Source: Chinchilla lanigera (taxonomy: Eukaryota; Chordata; Mammalia; Rodentia; Chinchillidae). From it: a stretch of 64,000 nt of DNA. A program made the position numbers and the translations under genes. Below, one piece after another: positions 24,501 through 34,278 of this stretch. The notes under the pieces are model-generated. The model was not told where the DNA came from. It did no database searches and was given only the letters and a program-made list of their open reading frames with translations. Position 1 is the first letter of the stretch; every line of letters begins with the position of its first letter. The stretch lies in the NCBI RefSeq assembly GCF_000276665.1, contig NW_004955488.1:640257-704256 (forward strand), read 5' to 3'.

Positions 24501-26020
24501 ATGAAACTTCTTTAGTTATTAAATGTCAAATATTTGTCATTTTTGCTCAAAATGTGTTTTAGAATCAAGCACTAGTTGTTTCAAATTCACTTGGAGTTTG
24601 GATTAGCTTTATAACATAATTTAAGCCTGAAGCATCACCAAAACACAATGGAAACATTCACTTTCCATTTAAAGATTGTGCTTGAAGGCATTGCCTGATT
24701 TTCAATATGAGACTTTCATTTTTAATAAAGATGTTGTTTTTTAGTCATTAGAAGCATATAAAATACACATGGTAACGTTAACCATGAAGGAATTCAAAGA
24801 GATACCCTGTTAAAGAGTACCTTTGATCTAAGATATTAAATTTAAGGTGTATTAAATTTGTCAGTAGATTTACAATATTTGTTATAATAATGTGTATTAG
24901 TTTTAAAAGAACAGTTGTTATTTGTATGAACAATTATGTTCCCCAAGTGATCTCTAACTTTAGTTGAAAACAGTTGTGTAACATGAAAGTGCAATACATC
25001 TACAATTCTGGGGGAACACTTGTGGCTTGGGGTGGGCTGTCCATTCTCTGGAAATGATTGTCTTTGTTTGTGGCAGTTCCGGTCCTGTGAGGCTCTGTTT
25101 TTAAGGAATCCAGATGATTATGGGTTTAAGCCAATTTCTAAACTATCCAAGCATCCAGTTCAAAGGAGCTGGGGTCTGGAAAATGACGTTCTAAATGGTG
25201 GTAATAAGAGGCCTCCTGATCTTAGAAATTAGTGGCTCTTGTCTCTGTGTCTTCCATCTCAATAGGGAATGGAAAGGCCTTGGTAAATTTAGGGCTAAAC
25301 AACTTTGTTTTGTCACCTTTTAAATACACACTCCCTAGATGACTCACATACCTGTATGCAGAGCTGAGAAGAATTTGTCCTAGAGTTTTACAAAATTAAA
25401 GTCAAGCTTTGTTCTAATTTAGTTACATGTTGGACATTTATAGGCACAATTCAGAGTCATCCATTATAGCAAATAGTGTTTTTAAGTCCTTGAACGTCTC
25501 AGAAGAAAACACAAATTGTGCTTTTAATGAGTAAGAGCTAAAAGCCCCAGGAGTTTGTTTATCCTTTGTCCCTGTAGCAATCTCTGACTATGCCAGTGAC
25601 TGTTTTGATGGATAACCTGAAAATTAAAAGAAATTCAAGAACACTTTGGTCCAGCAGGTTCCCAAAGGCAGTGGCTAACTTGTTTCTGGACCGTACACAC
25701 ATTAAGCATTCTCCTCACTGAACACCTGCCCAACCACCTGCTAGGTGATGGGTTAAATCAGAGCCAGTGTAAAAGCCTTCAGTTGCCACAGACAGCCACG
25801 GCCTGCAATCATTCTCAGAAGGGTAATGTTAGAAGGGTACATTGGAGCCAAGATTATTCCCATTACCTCTGTTGAGAGTTAGGGGTGATTAATTTTTCCA
25901 AAAGATTCATCCACTCTCCTTTTGCTGTATTTTTTGTTTTCACCACATAGAAAGAAGCAAATATACACACGTGATAATAATGGAAAATGTGCATGTATCT
26001 TCATGTTTGAGAATGAACAC
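21578..26020. other. Unassigned AT-rich DNA
   Basis: No gene or clear repeat over about 4.4 kb. At 21690-22220 two minus-strand frames (102 and 65 codons) lie close together with no recognisable domain; this may be an old retroelement. Near 22420-22600 there is an L1-like flavour, too weak to call. Less AT-rich patches lie near 24060-24200 and 25010-25260. Confidence 0.45.
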
Positions 26021-26024
26021 AAGT

Positions 26025-26028
26025 AAAT

Positions 26029-26065
<37 letters not shown>
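26025..26065. repeat. (CA)n microsatellite
   Basis: A clean CA run ending in 'catgcac'. The 63-codon minus-strand frame over it is a repeat artefact. Confidence 0.97.
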
Positions 26066-26067
<2 letters not shown>

Positions 26068-26464
26068 CACTCAACTCTCCTTTCTAAAGACAAAAGCATG
26101 TTTATCTGGTTTCTCAAGTCCTTCTCTTTGGAAAAGTGATTATACTGTTTTATAGACCATCACTCTCCTGTCTTGAAAGAAAACTTACATTTATAGTGCA
26201 TTGGTTTTGGTAAATAGATCTCTAGCCTACTTTGGATTGGACCATTCTAGCCTGGAAGTGCATTTTTTCATAAAAATATCTACAGTGTATCACATTAGAA
26301 AGAAATAAACTCCTCAGAGGAATATATCAATGAAGTTATTGTAAATAAATTGTGATAAACCTCAACTCTATAAATAGTAATTTGACCACAGTATAAAACA
26401 GAGCATTGCATGGATTGCCATGGTAGATCTTTAACAAACCTTCATTGTTTCTTTTATTTGGCAG

Positions 26465-26549
26465 GAAAGTATATTTGATCCAATGCTACAAATTGCTACA
26501 GGAATAAATAGGAAAGCAATGAAGTTGGATTTAAAGAAATATTGTATTG
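26465..26549 (+). other. Candidate 85 bp exon, gene unknown
   Basis: A strong acceptor-like tract ('gtttcttttatttggcag', AG at 26463-26464) is followed by 85 bp with one open frame, then a donor-like 'gtatgt' from 26550. The frame read from the first base gives 28 codons including 'ESIFDPMLQIATGINRKAM', a plausible globular mix. I do not recognise a family. An open frame of this length arises by chance fairly often, so the evidence is the combination of good splice sites and frame. Confidence 0.27.
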
Positions 26550-27800
26550 GTATGTTTTAGACTTAATAAACTCTGAAAATATATGGCATTATATTTTCAG
26601 CTTTAATGCATGGAGCTATTGATAGTATTTTTAAATAATTATAGTCAGAAAATATTAGTTGAGATAAGGAAGAAAACAATTAAAATTCTAACATGTAAAA
26701 TATGTTTGTGTCATCATTTTTTAGGATATGAACATAGGCTAGCAGAAAATTAAGCATTTTAAAAGAGTGAAATATATGAGGTAAAACCCTCATCATCTCA
26801 TATTATATCTAGCATCTTATGACTTATCCTTTTTTTTCTTTTCTTTCTTTTTTCTGTCCTTCTATTAATTTTTGATAGGCTCTTACTCAGGAAGCTGTAT
26901 AATGTTCTTATTCTGTAACCACTTTAAACTTGAATTTCTACTGAAAAATAAATTTGAGACTTTTCCACTGATAGTGAAATATCTGCATTATTTTTCTGCT
27001 GCCTGCCTTATGCTTAATACTTTGGACAAATTTGCCTTTTACTGTTTTTAAGTTTTGAACTGTAATTAATTTGATTCATTTTCAAAATGATCTAGCTAGG
27101 CAAAGGAAGAATTATAACAAAAAAGAATATGTTCAGTTACACTGAAGGAAAACGAAAAGAAGTCAAAGTATTTTTGAGGTTTACCAATAGTTCAGAGGTA
27201 TGAATATAAATAAAAGAGCTTGAAATTATACATGTGACAATGTCAGTGGTGGAATGAGAATCATACTTTATGGGCCTGTGGACCACAAAGAGCTTTTATC
27301 CCAAGATCATATAATGGTAAAATTGTATACTCTGATAGGTAAAGTACTATAGTTAAAGTATATAGTTAACTATACTAACTATACATATACTCTTATAGTT
27401 AAAGTACTATAAGATTCCTATTATCAACATAAAATGAAGTTTAAAGTAGCATAGAAAGATGAAAATTACCTGAAGATTAATTTATTTTACTACTAGATTT
27501 GCTTCAGATGTTTCAAATATGGATATCAGAATAAACAGAGTATGAATATCATTAAAAATTATTTGTTTCAGCTCCCCTTAAAATTTAGCAAGTTACTTGT
27601 TATTTCTAAAAATAAAATACGAACATTTCTGACCTTTTTGAAAACAAGAGGAAAATGATGATAATAATATTTTCATGCATATAGTAACAAAAGTGATACC
27701 ATATGCACAATATTTAGTAGTAAGCCTGCAGAAATAGAATTATATTTCATGAGCAGAACTTCAGTCCCTCTGAAAGGGCAATTATCTTTTTGATCTTTGT
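26550..27800. other. Unassigned AT-rich DNA with a small inverted repeat
   Basis: No gene. At 27325-27412 the unit 'atagttaaagtacta' recurs and pairs partly with intervening 'tagttaactatacta', making an AT-rich imperfect palindrome. A T/C-rich run lies near 26829-26855. Confidence 0.5.
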
Positions 27801-28350
27801 AAAAATCCATCGGCAAGAAATTCTTTCTATACAGGTCACCAGTGTGAACTATTTCCCTTAAACGTGTCGGTGGTCCTAAGAGAAAGTTTTATTATAACCT
27901 CAAGGTAGCTTCTTTGATGAATTGATAAGGATGTCTTTATATGACTTTGTGGCCACTATACAAGCCCCGCGGTAATAAAAGGTTCAGAAGTCCAACTTTC
28001 TCTGTGAGGGAGTTTGGAGTTTGAAGACCCTACACCGAGCAACTTGACACTAGCCACCTCTCTGAGTGTGGCCTCCACTACTGGGGCACCCTTAAACCAT
28101 CTTTCTGTCATTATTTATACGCATGGATTCTGATTAAAATAACATAGACGGCAGCGGGAGAGAAAGTCTTTTCTAGGGCAACAATAAGGACCAGGCTACT
28201 ATTTTTACAAGTAGATTGTTGCCAGTAGTGTGTGAGCTGAACTCAGTTTCTCCAGCTGCTTTCAAGAGAACCTACTGGCTCTGTTATTGCTCCTCAAGCT
28301 ACTGACTGTGGTGACTTCAATGTTGGCGCAACGTAGACTTAAGTCTGCAA
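27800..28350 (+). other. CpG-bearing, LTR-like block
   Basis: This is less AT-rich than its surroundings and holds many of the local CpGs ('ccccgcggtaataaaagg', 'aaacgtgtcggtgg', 'agacggcagcggg'). A short 'ttggcgcaacgtagac' at 28323-28338 resembles a lysine-tRNA primer-binding site with two bases missing, which would fit the edge of a betaretrovirus-like LTR. No LTR ends or gag/pol frame are visible. A conserved noncoding element is an equally good reading. Confidence 0.25.
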
Positions 28351-28846
28351 GAGGAAAATCAGAATTTACGCTATGTCCTTGTTAACCTTATGTGAAAACT
28401 GTGTAGGTTAATGGGAGAGTCACTAAACAAGGCATGATTCATTATATTATGTCAGGGCTGAATGATTTCTTTGTGTGTCTGTAAATGTTTTGCAGCTAGA
28501 AGATAAATTGGGAGTTTGCGAGATAATACTTAATTGGTATTACTCAAAAGCATGCATTCTGAATAGGCTCCTTAACACTACCCAGGGGACGAAGATTGAT
28601 TCTTGCAGGCTGAAAATAGAGTGGATATTGTGAGGGACAGTGGCACACTGAGGCAGAACCCTACCTGACAATTTTTTTCCTTAGAATTTTCTTTCATGTA
28701 TAGTTTTTTAAAAAGTAAAAAGGCTACGTGTTTCCCGGGCTGAGGAAAAGGAAATAACTATTGCTCTAGAGTAGGTTATACTTTTTTTTTTTTTTTCTGT
28801 TTTTGAATGACATATTCATTTCTAAAAAAATAAAAGATATGCAAGG

Positions 28847-28956
28847 TTACCCCCATTTCACAACTGTGGAGAAGAAAAGGACCAGAGTCCAGGTGACCTG
28901 TGTAAGGTGGCATTGCTGGCTGGTGCTGGAGCTAGGGTTTGAACTTCACACTCAGT
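28847..28956 (+). repeat. MIR SINE
   Basis: 'acccccatttcacaactgtg', 'gaccagagtccaggtgacct' and 'ggagctagggtttgaac' follow the core and 3' pattern of the ancient mammalian MIR in forward orientation. Confidence 0.78.
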
Positions 28957-28959
28957 CAT

Positions 28960-29039
28960 TTATTTGGGGGTTAAGGGAAGAACCCTGGATTTCATGCCTG
29001 CCAAGCAAGTGCTCTACCACTGAGCTACTGCACCAGTCC
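28960..29039 (-). mobile_element. Old ID/tRNA-Ala-like SINE
   Basis: In reverse complement this reads a 'gtagctcagtggtagagcac' box A, then 'ttgcttggcaggcatgaaat' and 'ccagggtt'. The body has the 'ggtagag' of classical ID, unlike the 'ggcacag' of the younger copies here, so it is from a different, older source. Confidence 0.75.
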
Positions 29040-29054
29040 ATCTCAATCAGTTTT

Positions 29055-29144
29055 TGTTTTTTTTTTTTTCTAGTACTGGGAATTGAACTCATGACCTTGC
29101 ACTCGCCAGGCAGGCACTGTGCCTCTGAGCTAAATCCCCAGCCC
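29055..29144 (-). mobile_element. ID-like SINE with target duplication
   Basis: T-run, 'agtactgggaattgaactc', 'cgccaggcaggcactgtgcc' and 'gctaaatccccagccc'. Perfect target duplication 'ctcaatcagtttt' at 29042-29054 and 29145-29157. Confidence 0.94.
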
Positions 29145-29157
29145 CTCAATCAGTTTT

Positions 29158-31800
29158 ATCAACAAATAAATTGTATCACCATAGAAAAGCATTGTGGCCA
29201 GTAACTATAAACTACAACGTATGAACTCCAAAGTTGCATAGTGGCCTCTCGTAACTAATTAATTACTAAGAGTAGCTAATCTCCAGGTAACCTTTGGTCT
29301 TCTCTTTTCCTTCCAGCCCCAAAGGACATCCTCTTGCAGGGTTTTACCTCCTTAAGGACAACTTTGCTATATTGTAAGTTCAAGAAATGTATTCCATGGG
29401 GCCATCACCTCCTGTACTGCATCAGTGTGGGAGAGTGAATTCTAATAGGTTCTGATTGGAATCCAGCTGTCCTTACCCAGGTCCTTATAGGGTTATATTT
29501 AAAACTGACTGACATTAGCTCTGTGAAAAGATAAAAACATTATTTAGCAAAATCAAAATTAAATGTACAACTGCAAATCAGTGCAGAAAGGTTAATTTGT
29601 GACCTATTACCATTATTAGGGAACTTCACAAAGTGGAGCCTTACATGCAAATATATCGAATAGTTTAACAGACAATTACCACTTACATGTATTTTGGGTA
29701 TGATGTTAAATATCAGAGAGAACACGTCATTGCTCTTACCCCTGCCTGCTCCTACTCCTTACACCATGCCCAGGACAGTGTATAGCTAGTGTCAGGTATT
29801 TAGTGAAGATCTTGTTTTCATTATTCATTACTATTTCATTATTCATTATACTTATTTCATTAGCACAATCATGCTCCAAGTTTCATAGTATTTTCAAAAT
29901 AAAGTAAAATGAGACCCTAGAATGGTTTACTGTACTTTAAGTGGAATGATCCAGACTTCTATTTGATTATTTAATTATATACTAACTCAAGTAATAAATA
30001 TTTGCCTAGAATCTTTTCTGTCCTACAACATCTACTCGAAATTCAAACCATGTGTGTCAGAGATACAGACACAGTTGCTCCCCTTGGAAAATATATAGCT
30101 AGGGGTAAAAGGGCAAGTATGCCTGAACAGACACTGATCACACTTAAAGTTCTTTGTTTTAAATTTGTATTGTATTGAAATGGAAACAAAACTTAGGTAA
30201 TATTTAGCTCAGTGAGAATGCGGTGCTTAATTAGTGTTGATAGTGGTCTTGTGTTTGTTTTGCTAACACAGCAATTGCTATTTGCAGATTGGGCTATACT
30301 GTGTGGTGAATGTACCAAAATCACATGTATACACATCACCGAGTGTCTAAGAAGGAATGGGATAATGAAGCCACCCAAAGGGGAAAATTGTGGGCTTTTA
30401 TTTTACATTTGAGGTTTAATATTCTGAAAGCAGCAGAAATTAATAATGGCATCTTCATATAGGAAACTCCTCTTGAAAAAAATCCTTTATAATAAACAGC
30501 ATAAAAGAACGTAGTGTTTACACTAAAACTAGGTCCATGTAGTAAACTGTAGTGATAAATATAGATAATAGATAATTCTATTATCTTTTCCCTTAGTCCA
30601 CTCAGTACTATTATGGGATGCCAAGGAATATGACTATAACCCATTAGACCACTAAGACTTGTGATAGTTTAATCATAAATATGTTCACTGCAGAATAACC
30701 CTGGTTGAAAATGGATATATTCTTAGGCAGGCAAATATTTCCACCTTTTGGTAGCAGGAGAGGCACCAGGGCCCATGGATAATCAAAAGACCTGTTAGGT
30801 CTTCCTGAGTCTTCTGACTTCAGCACATATGTGGCATTGTGTCCACCTTCTCATGGTTAGGTGCCAGCAGTATTGATCACAGCGATGCTCATTTAGAGGA
30901 TAACTGAGCTCATGATTGGAACTGCAAAAGTTCGTGATTGGTGAGTATTTAAAGTTATCTTACAAATATAACTTCCCTTAGTTTGGAATTACATCCAGTA
31001 CTTGATATGTATATAGTATCTGCTTAGCATGGAGCTAAATTTAGCATTCATTTACCATTTACCTTCAGATTCCAGTTTTGCAATAACGATGTCCTACTTT
31101 GATCTTTGACCTAAGTTCCTTTACAGGCAGTGTAAGGGCTTCATTTTGTATACCTAAAACTCTGCTTGCCTTGTACAAATTTACAGTTCCTAAAACTGAA
31201 TCTTCTGATAGTATGTGCATACCCCTTAAATCTCAGTCAGCTCTCACCTTAGTATCAGTAGAGACTGAACTTTTAATCTTGTTTTAAAGCTTTGCGCCAT
31301 AAAATCTACGTTCCTCAGACTAAAATTTTGTCCCATCCATCCTTGTATCTGTCTGTTTTGCTAAATTTATCACACCTTACTCAATTCATGCCCCTTATCT
31401 GACACCAAACCCTCTTACCTCTTAGTTCTTAGAGTTGGCACTAAATTACAGTGCTGTACATTTTTGGGGGATTTATAACTATTTAACATTTGTCTCGCAA
31501 ACTGGCTTTTATCACTAGCGAAAGGCATTTCTAGTCACACCAGTTAAGTAAGCGGCTTGTGAACTGGAACTGCAAGCTCCAAGGCCAAGAGTTGGCCAAG
31601 ACACAGCGTGTAAGTGAGCAGTGCTCTCCCGGGCACGGCAATAGGCGATCCTCAGTGCTGAAAACCTTAGAGCTGGCTAAAGATACTCAAAGCATAGTTA
31701 TCTCTACAATGCGATGAAATTCAAATTAAACAAATGCACAAAACCATCATGAGCAGGCAGTTTGAGCCACCTGCACAATTTTGTACATCCATTTACACAG
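29158..31800. other. Mostly unassigned DNA with an L2 tail scrap
   Basis: At 29735-29812, 'ccatgcccaggacagtgt' and 'gtcaggtatttagtgaag' resemble the extreme 3' end of L2 in forward orientation (low confidence). A CpG cluster occurs at 31510-31680. Frames of 60-102 codons on both strands near 30190-30830 overlap one another and have no domain. Confidence 0.45.
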
Positions 31801-31809
31801 TTTCCTTGC

Positions 31810-32135
31810 TATAAACTAAACATTGGACCTCAAAATTCTAACCAATGCAGTGACATTTAGAGGTGGAGCTTTGGGAAGTGATTCCATCCTGGAGCAGAGT
31901 CTTCATGAATAGTACAACTGCCCTCAGAAATAAAGAGCTCTTCCGCACCTTCTTCCATGTGAAGATGTAACAAGAAGATAGCCCTTCATGAACCAAGAGA
32001 AGAGTCCTCATCCAATACTGATGTCTTCATTGTAGACTTTCTGTCAGCTAGAACTGTGGAAAAGAAATTGCTGTTTCTTTCATAAGCATCCTAGCTCCTC
32101 ACATTCTTGTACAGTGGCTCAAACTGACCCACACA
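31810..32135 (+). mobile_element. MaLR-type (MST/MLT1-like) LTR relic
   Basis: Forward-orientation LTR pattern: 'gaggtggagctttgggaag', 'gtgattccatcctggagc', 'cttcatgaatagtacaac', 'ccttcttccatgtgaagatg', 'tcatgaaccaagagaag', and a 3' end 'ctcaaactgacccacaca'. Order and spacing match the family. Divergence is high. The exact subfamily needs a profile search. Confidence 0.65.
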
Positions 32136-33267
32136 CTTCTCCAGTACCAACATATTGATGCTCCTACCACGAGGTCACATGCAGTTACTAACATTCCTAT
32201 TTCCTTCCATTGGAATTGTTCCATGGTTCACTTTTCACAGGCTGTTATCTCCGTAAAATTATCCTGTAGTAACAGGGTGGAATGTAGTCTGTGGTTTAAA
32301 CCCTAGCCCTTCTAGGTAGGAGCTGAACCTCCCAGGGTGAATATTATCTTCTTTGAGCATCAGTGTCCTCTTTTATAAAATAAGGCACTTGTTGGAAAGA
32401 TTAGGGATGGCCTAGGAAAGGTATTCCAGGACAAAAGAGCAAATGTTTCGTGTTAACCCTCTCCACTCCCTCATCCGTTCACTCCATGTTGTTGTTCTCT
32501 GGGTCACAAAGGATTCATAACAGTAATCTGGTTCTTAGCAGCTAGAATTCAGGACCGGAATATTTACAGAAACATTATTATCTAGTGTAAAATTTCCCAG
32601 TAGTGCATTAGTGTCTGCATATGACAATACCTTGGTGAATTCCTCTTGAAAATCTAAAACATGACAAGTATGTAGAAAAGCTAGTAAACAGAAAGGGAAT
32701 ACATTTACAGTTATAAAAATCACAACAGTGAGGTAGAATTGCCCATTGTTTTGTGCAATTTTTCTCTGAGAATTCTTTCTCAGCAGTGTTGACATTTTAA
32801 AGCAGCATTGCTCCGTCAGGTTTAAACTCCACACACCCTTTACTATTATCAACTTTCAAAATTATCAGCAGAACAATCTGCTGTAGGGTTTCTGTGGGCT
32901 ATAAAAACACAAAAAGTGCTAAATCAAGAAGCGCTGCTGAAAAACTAAAAATCAGACATGGTACACAGCGCCCAGCTGCCTGGGCTTAGAAAGATACCAT
33001 TTCAAAGCTCATTGTGGACTGATATTGCCAATTGACATAGTCTGTTGTTTTAGGCAAAGCTTTTAAAAATTCATTGCTTGAACCGATCTAGCAATCCTAT
33101 TTTTCTGGCCAGATATGCTTTTCCTATTTTCTTGGCTTACAAAGTTTCATGGGAAGAGTTTTAAATTACTCTGGAAATAGCTATAGGGTATCCTATTTAC
33201 ATCATAAAAGACATAGTGTCAGAGCCAGGCAGTTCATGCCAACTCTGCCACCCCACAAAGCTTTTTT
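32136..33267. other. Unassigned DNA
   Basis: No gene or repeat recognised. A 105-codon minus-strand frame (32535-32852) has no domain and is probably chance. Confidence 0.5.
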
Positions 33268-33280
33268 AAAGATAATGCTG

Positions 33281-33374
33281 TGGCTGGGGATATAACTCAG
33301 TGGCACAGCACCTTGTCTGGCAAGCGCAAGGTCCTGAGTTCAATTCCCAGTACCAAAAGCAAACAAACAAACAA
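33281..33374 (+). mobile_element. ID-like SINE with target duplication
   Basis: 'ggctggggatataactcag', 'ctggcaagcgcaaggtcctg', 'gagttcaattcccagtacc', then an A tail with 'caaacaaacaaac'. Perfect target duplication 'aaagataatgctg' at 33268-33280 and 33375-33387. The second copy overlaps the target site of the adjoining LTR. Confidence 0.94.
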
Positions 33375-33388
33375 AAAGATAATGCTGG

Positions 33389-34273
33389 TGTGGGGGACTG
33401 AAAATCGTGGTCAACTTGTAACACCCAGCTAGTGCTGGGCTTGGGAGGCCCACCTGAGGATTGCTGGCAGCAGCATAAGAGGCAGAAGTGGAGAAGAAGT
33501 GGGCTGTTGGGAGCTGGTAGAAGCTGTTGAGAGCCTGTTGCAAGCTGAGAGAAGCTGTAAAGAGCTGTTAGTTCTCATGGAGGAACTTGCCATGTTGGCT
33601 TTCCTGATGAACTCAGCTGCTTTCATCCTTCAAAGAGCTCAGAACCTTATTGTCAGTGGGAATGGCTTTGGTTCACTTCGGGGGAGCTCTGGTCCTCACT
33701 CTGAGCACTGTTTCCTGGCTCCAGAGAGGAAAATGGTGCACTACCCAGACTCCTGGAGAAGCTTGTCGCATTGGCTTTCCTGATAGGAACTTGGCTGTCC
33801 TGATCTTTGGAGGAACTCAGGACCTCACTGTTGCTGAGGTTGGCTATGGTACTTGTCAGGGGAGTTCTGGTTCATACATTTTAGATCACTTCCTGGCTCC
33901 AGTACAGATCCCTCAGCCTGCTAGCACAGATCCTTTATTGCACTGGCATAGACTTTCTAGATTCCACCACTGACCTTTGGGCTTTCCCAGCACAGATGTC
34001 TGAAAAAGGCCTACATGAGACATTGTCATGGGCTCTGAACCTCCAGTTGGATTAGTGGGAGGCACTGTGATGAGCTCTAGGTCTTCAGCTGAACTCATGC
34101 AGGACATTGCCTTGGGATCCAGGCCCTCAGCTGGATTCTTTGGTATTTAGTGTGTGGACAGATTTCCTGCACTCTCTTGTATGTGATTCTTTGGGTGACT
34201 ATTATAAATAATCTAATAAAATATGTGTCTTGTATTATATTGTTCCCCTTGCACAAAACCCCAAACTATGACA
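33389..34273 (+). mobile_element. Solo LTR (~885 bp) with 5 bp target duplication
   Basis: Starts 'tgtgggggactg', ends 'ccaaactatgaca' (TG...CA), and is flanked by 'gctgg' at 33384-33388 and 34274-34278. A polyadenylation signal AATAAA lies at 34215-34220, about 50 bp before the end, as expected for an LTR R region. Two similar ~170-190 bp units occur inside (about 33555-33726 and 33748-33908), each with 'ttggctttcctgat' and ending in 'tcctggctccag'. The inverted relative is at 5399-6280. The 5 bp duplication suggests ERVL-class integration. Family unknown to me. Frames over it on both strands are not genes. Confidence 0.82.
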
Positions 34274-34278
34274 GCTGG

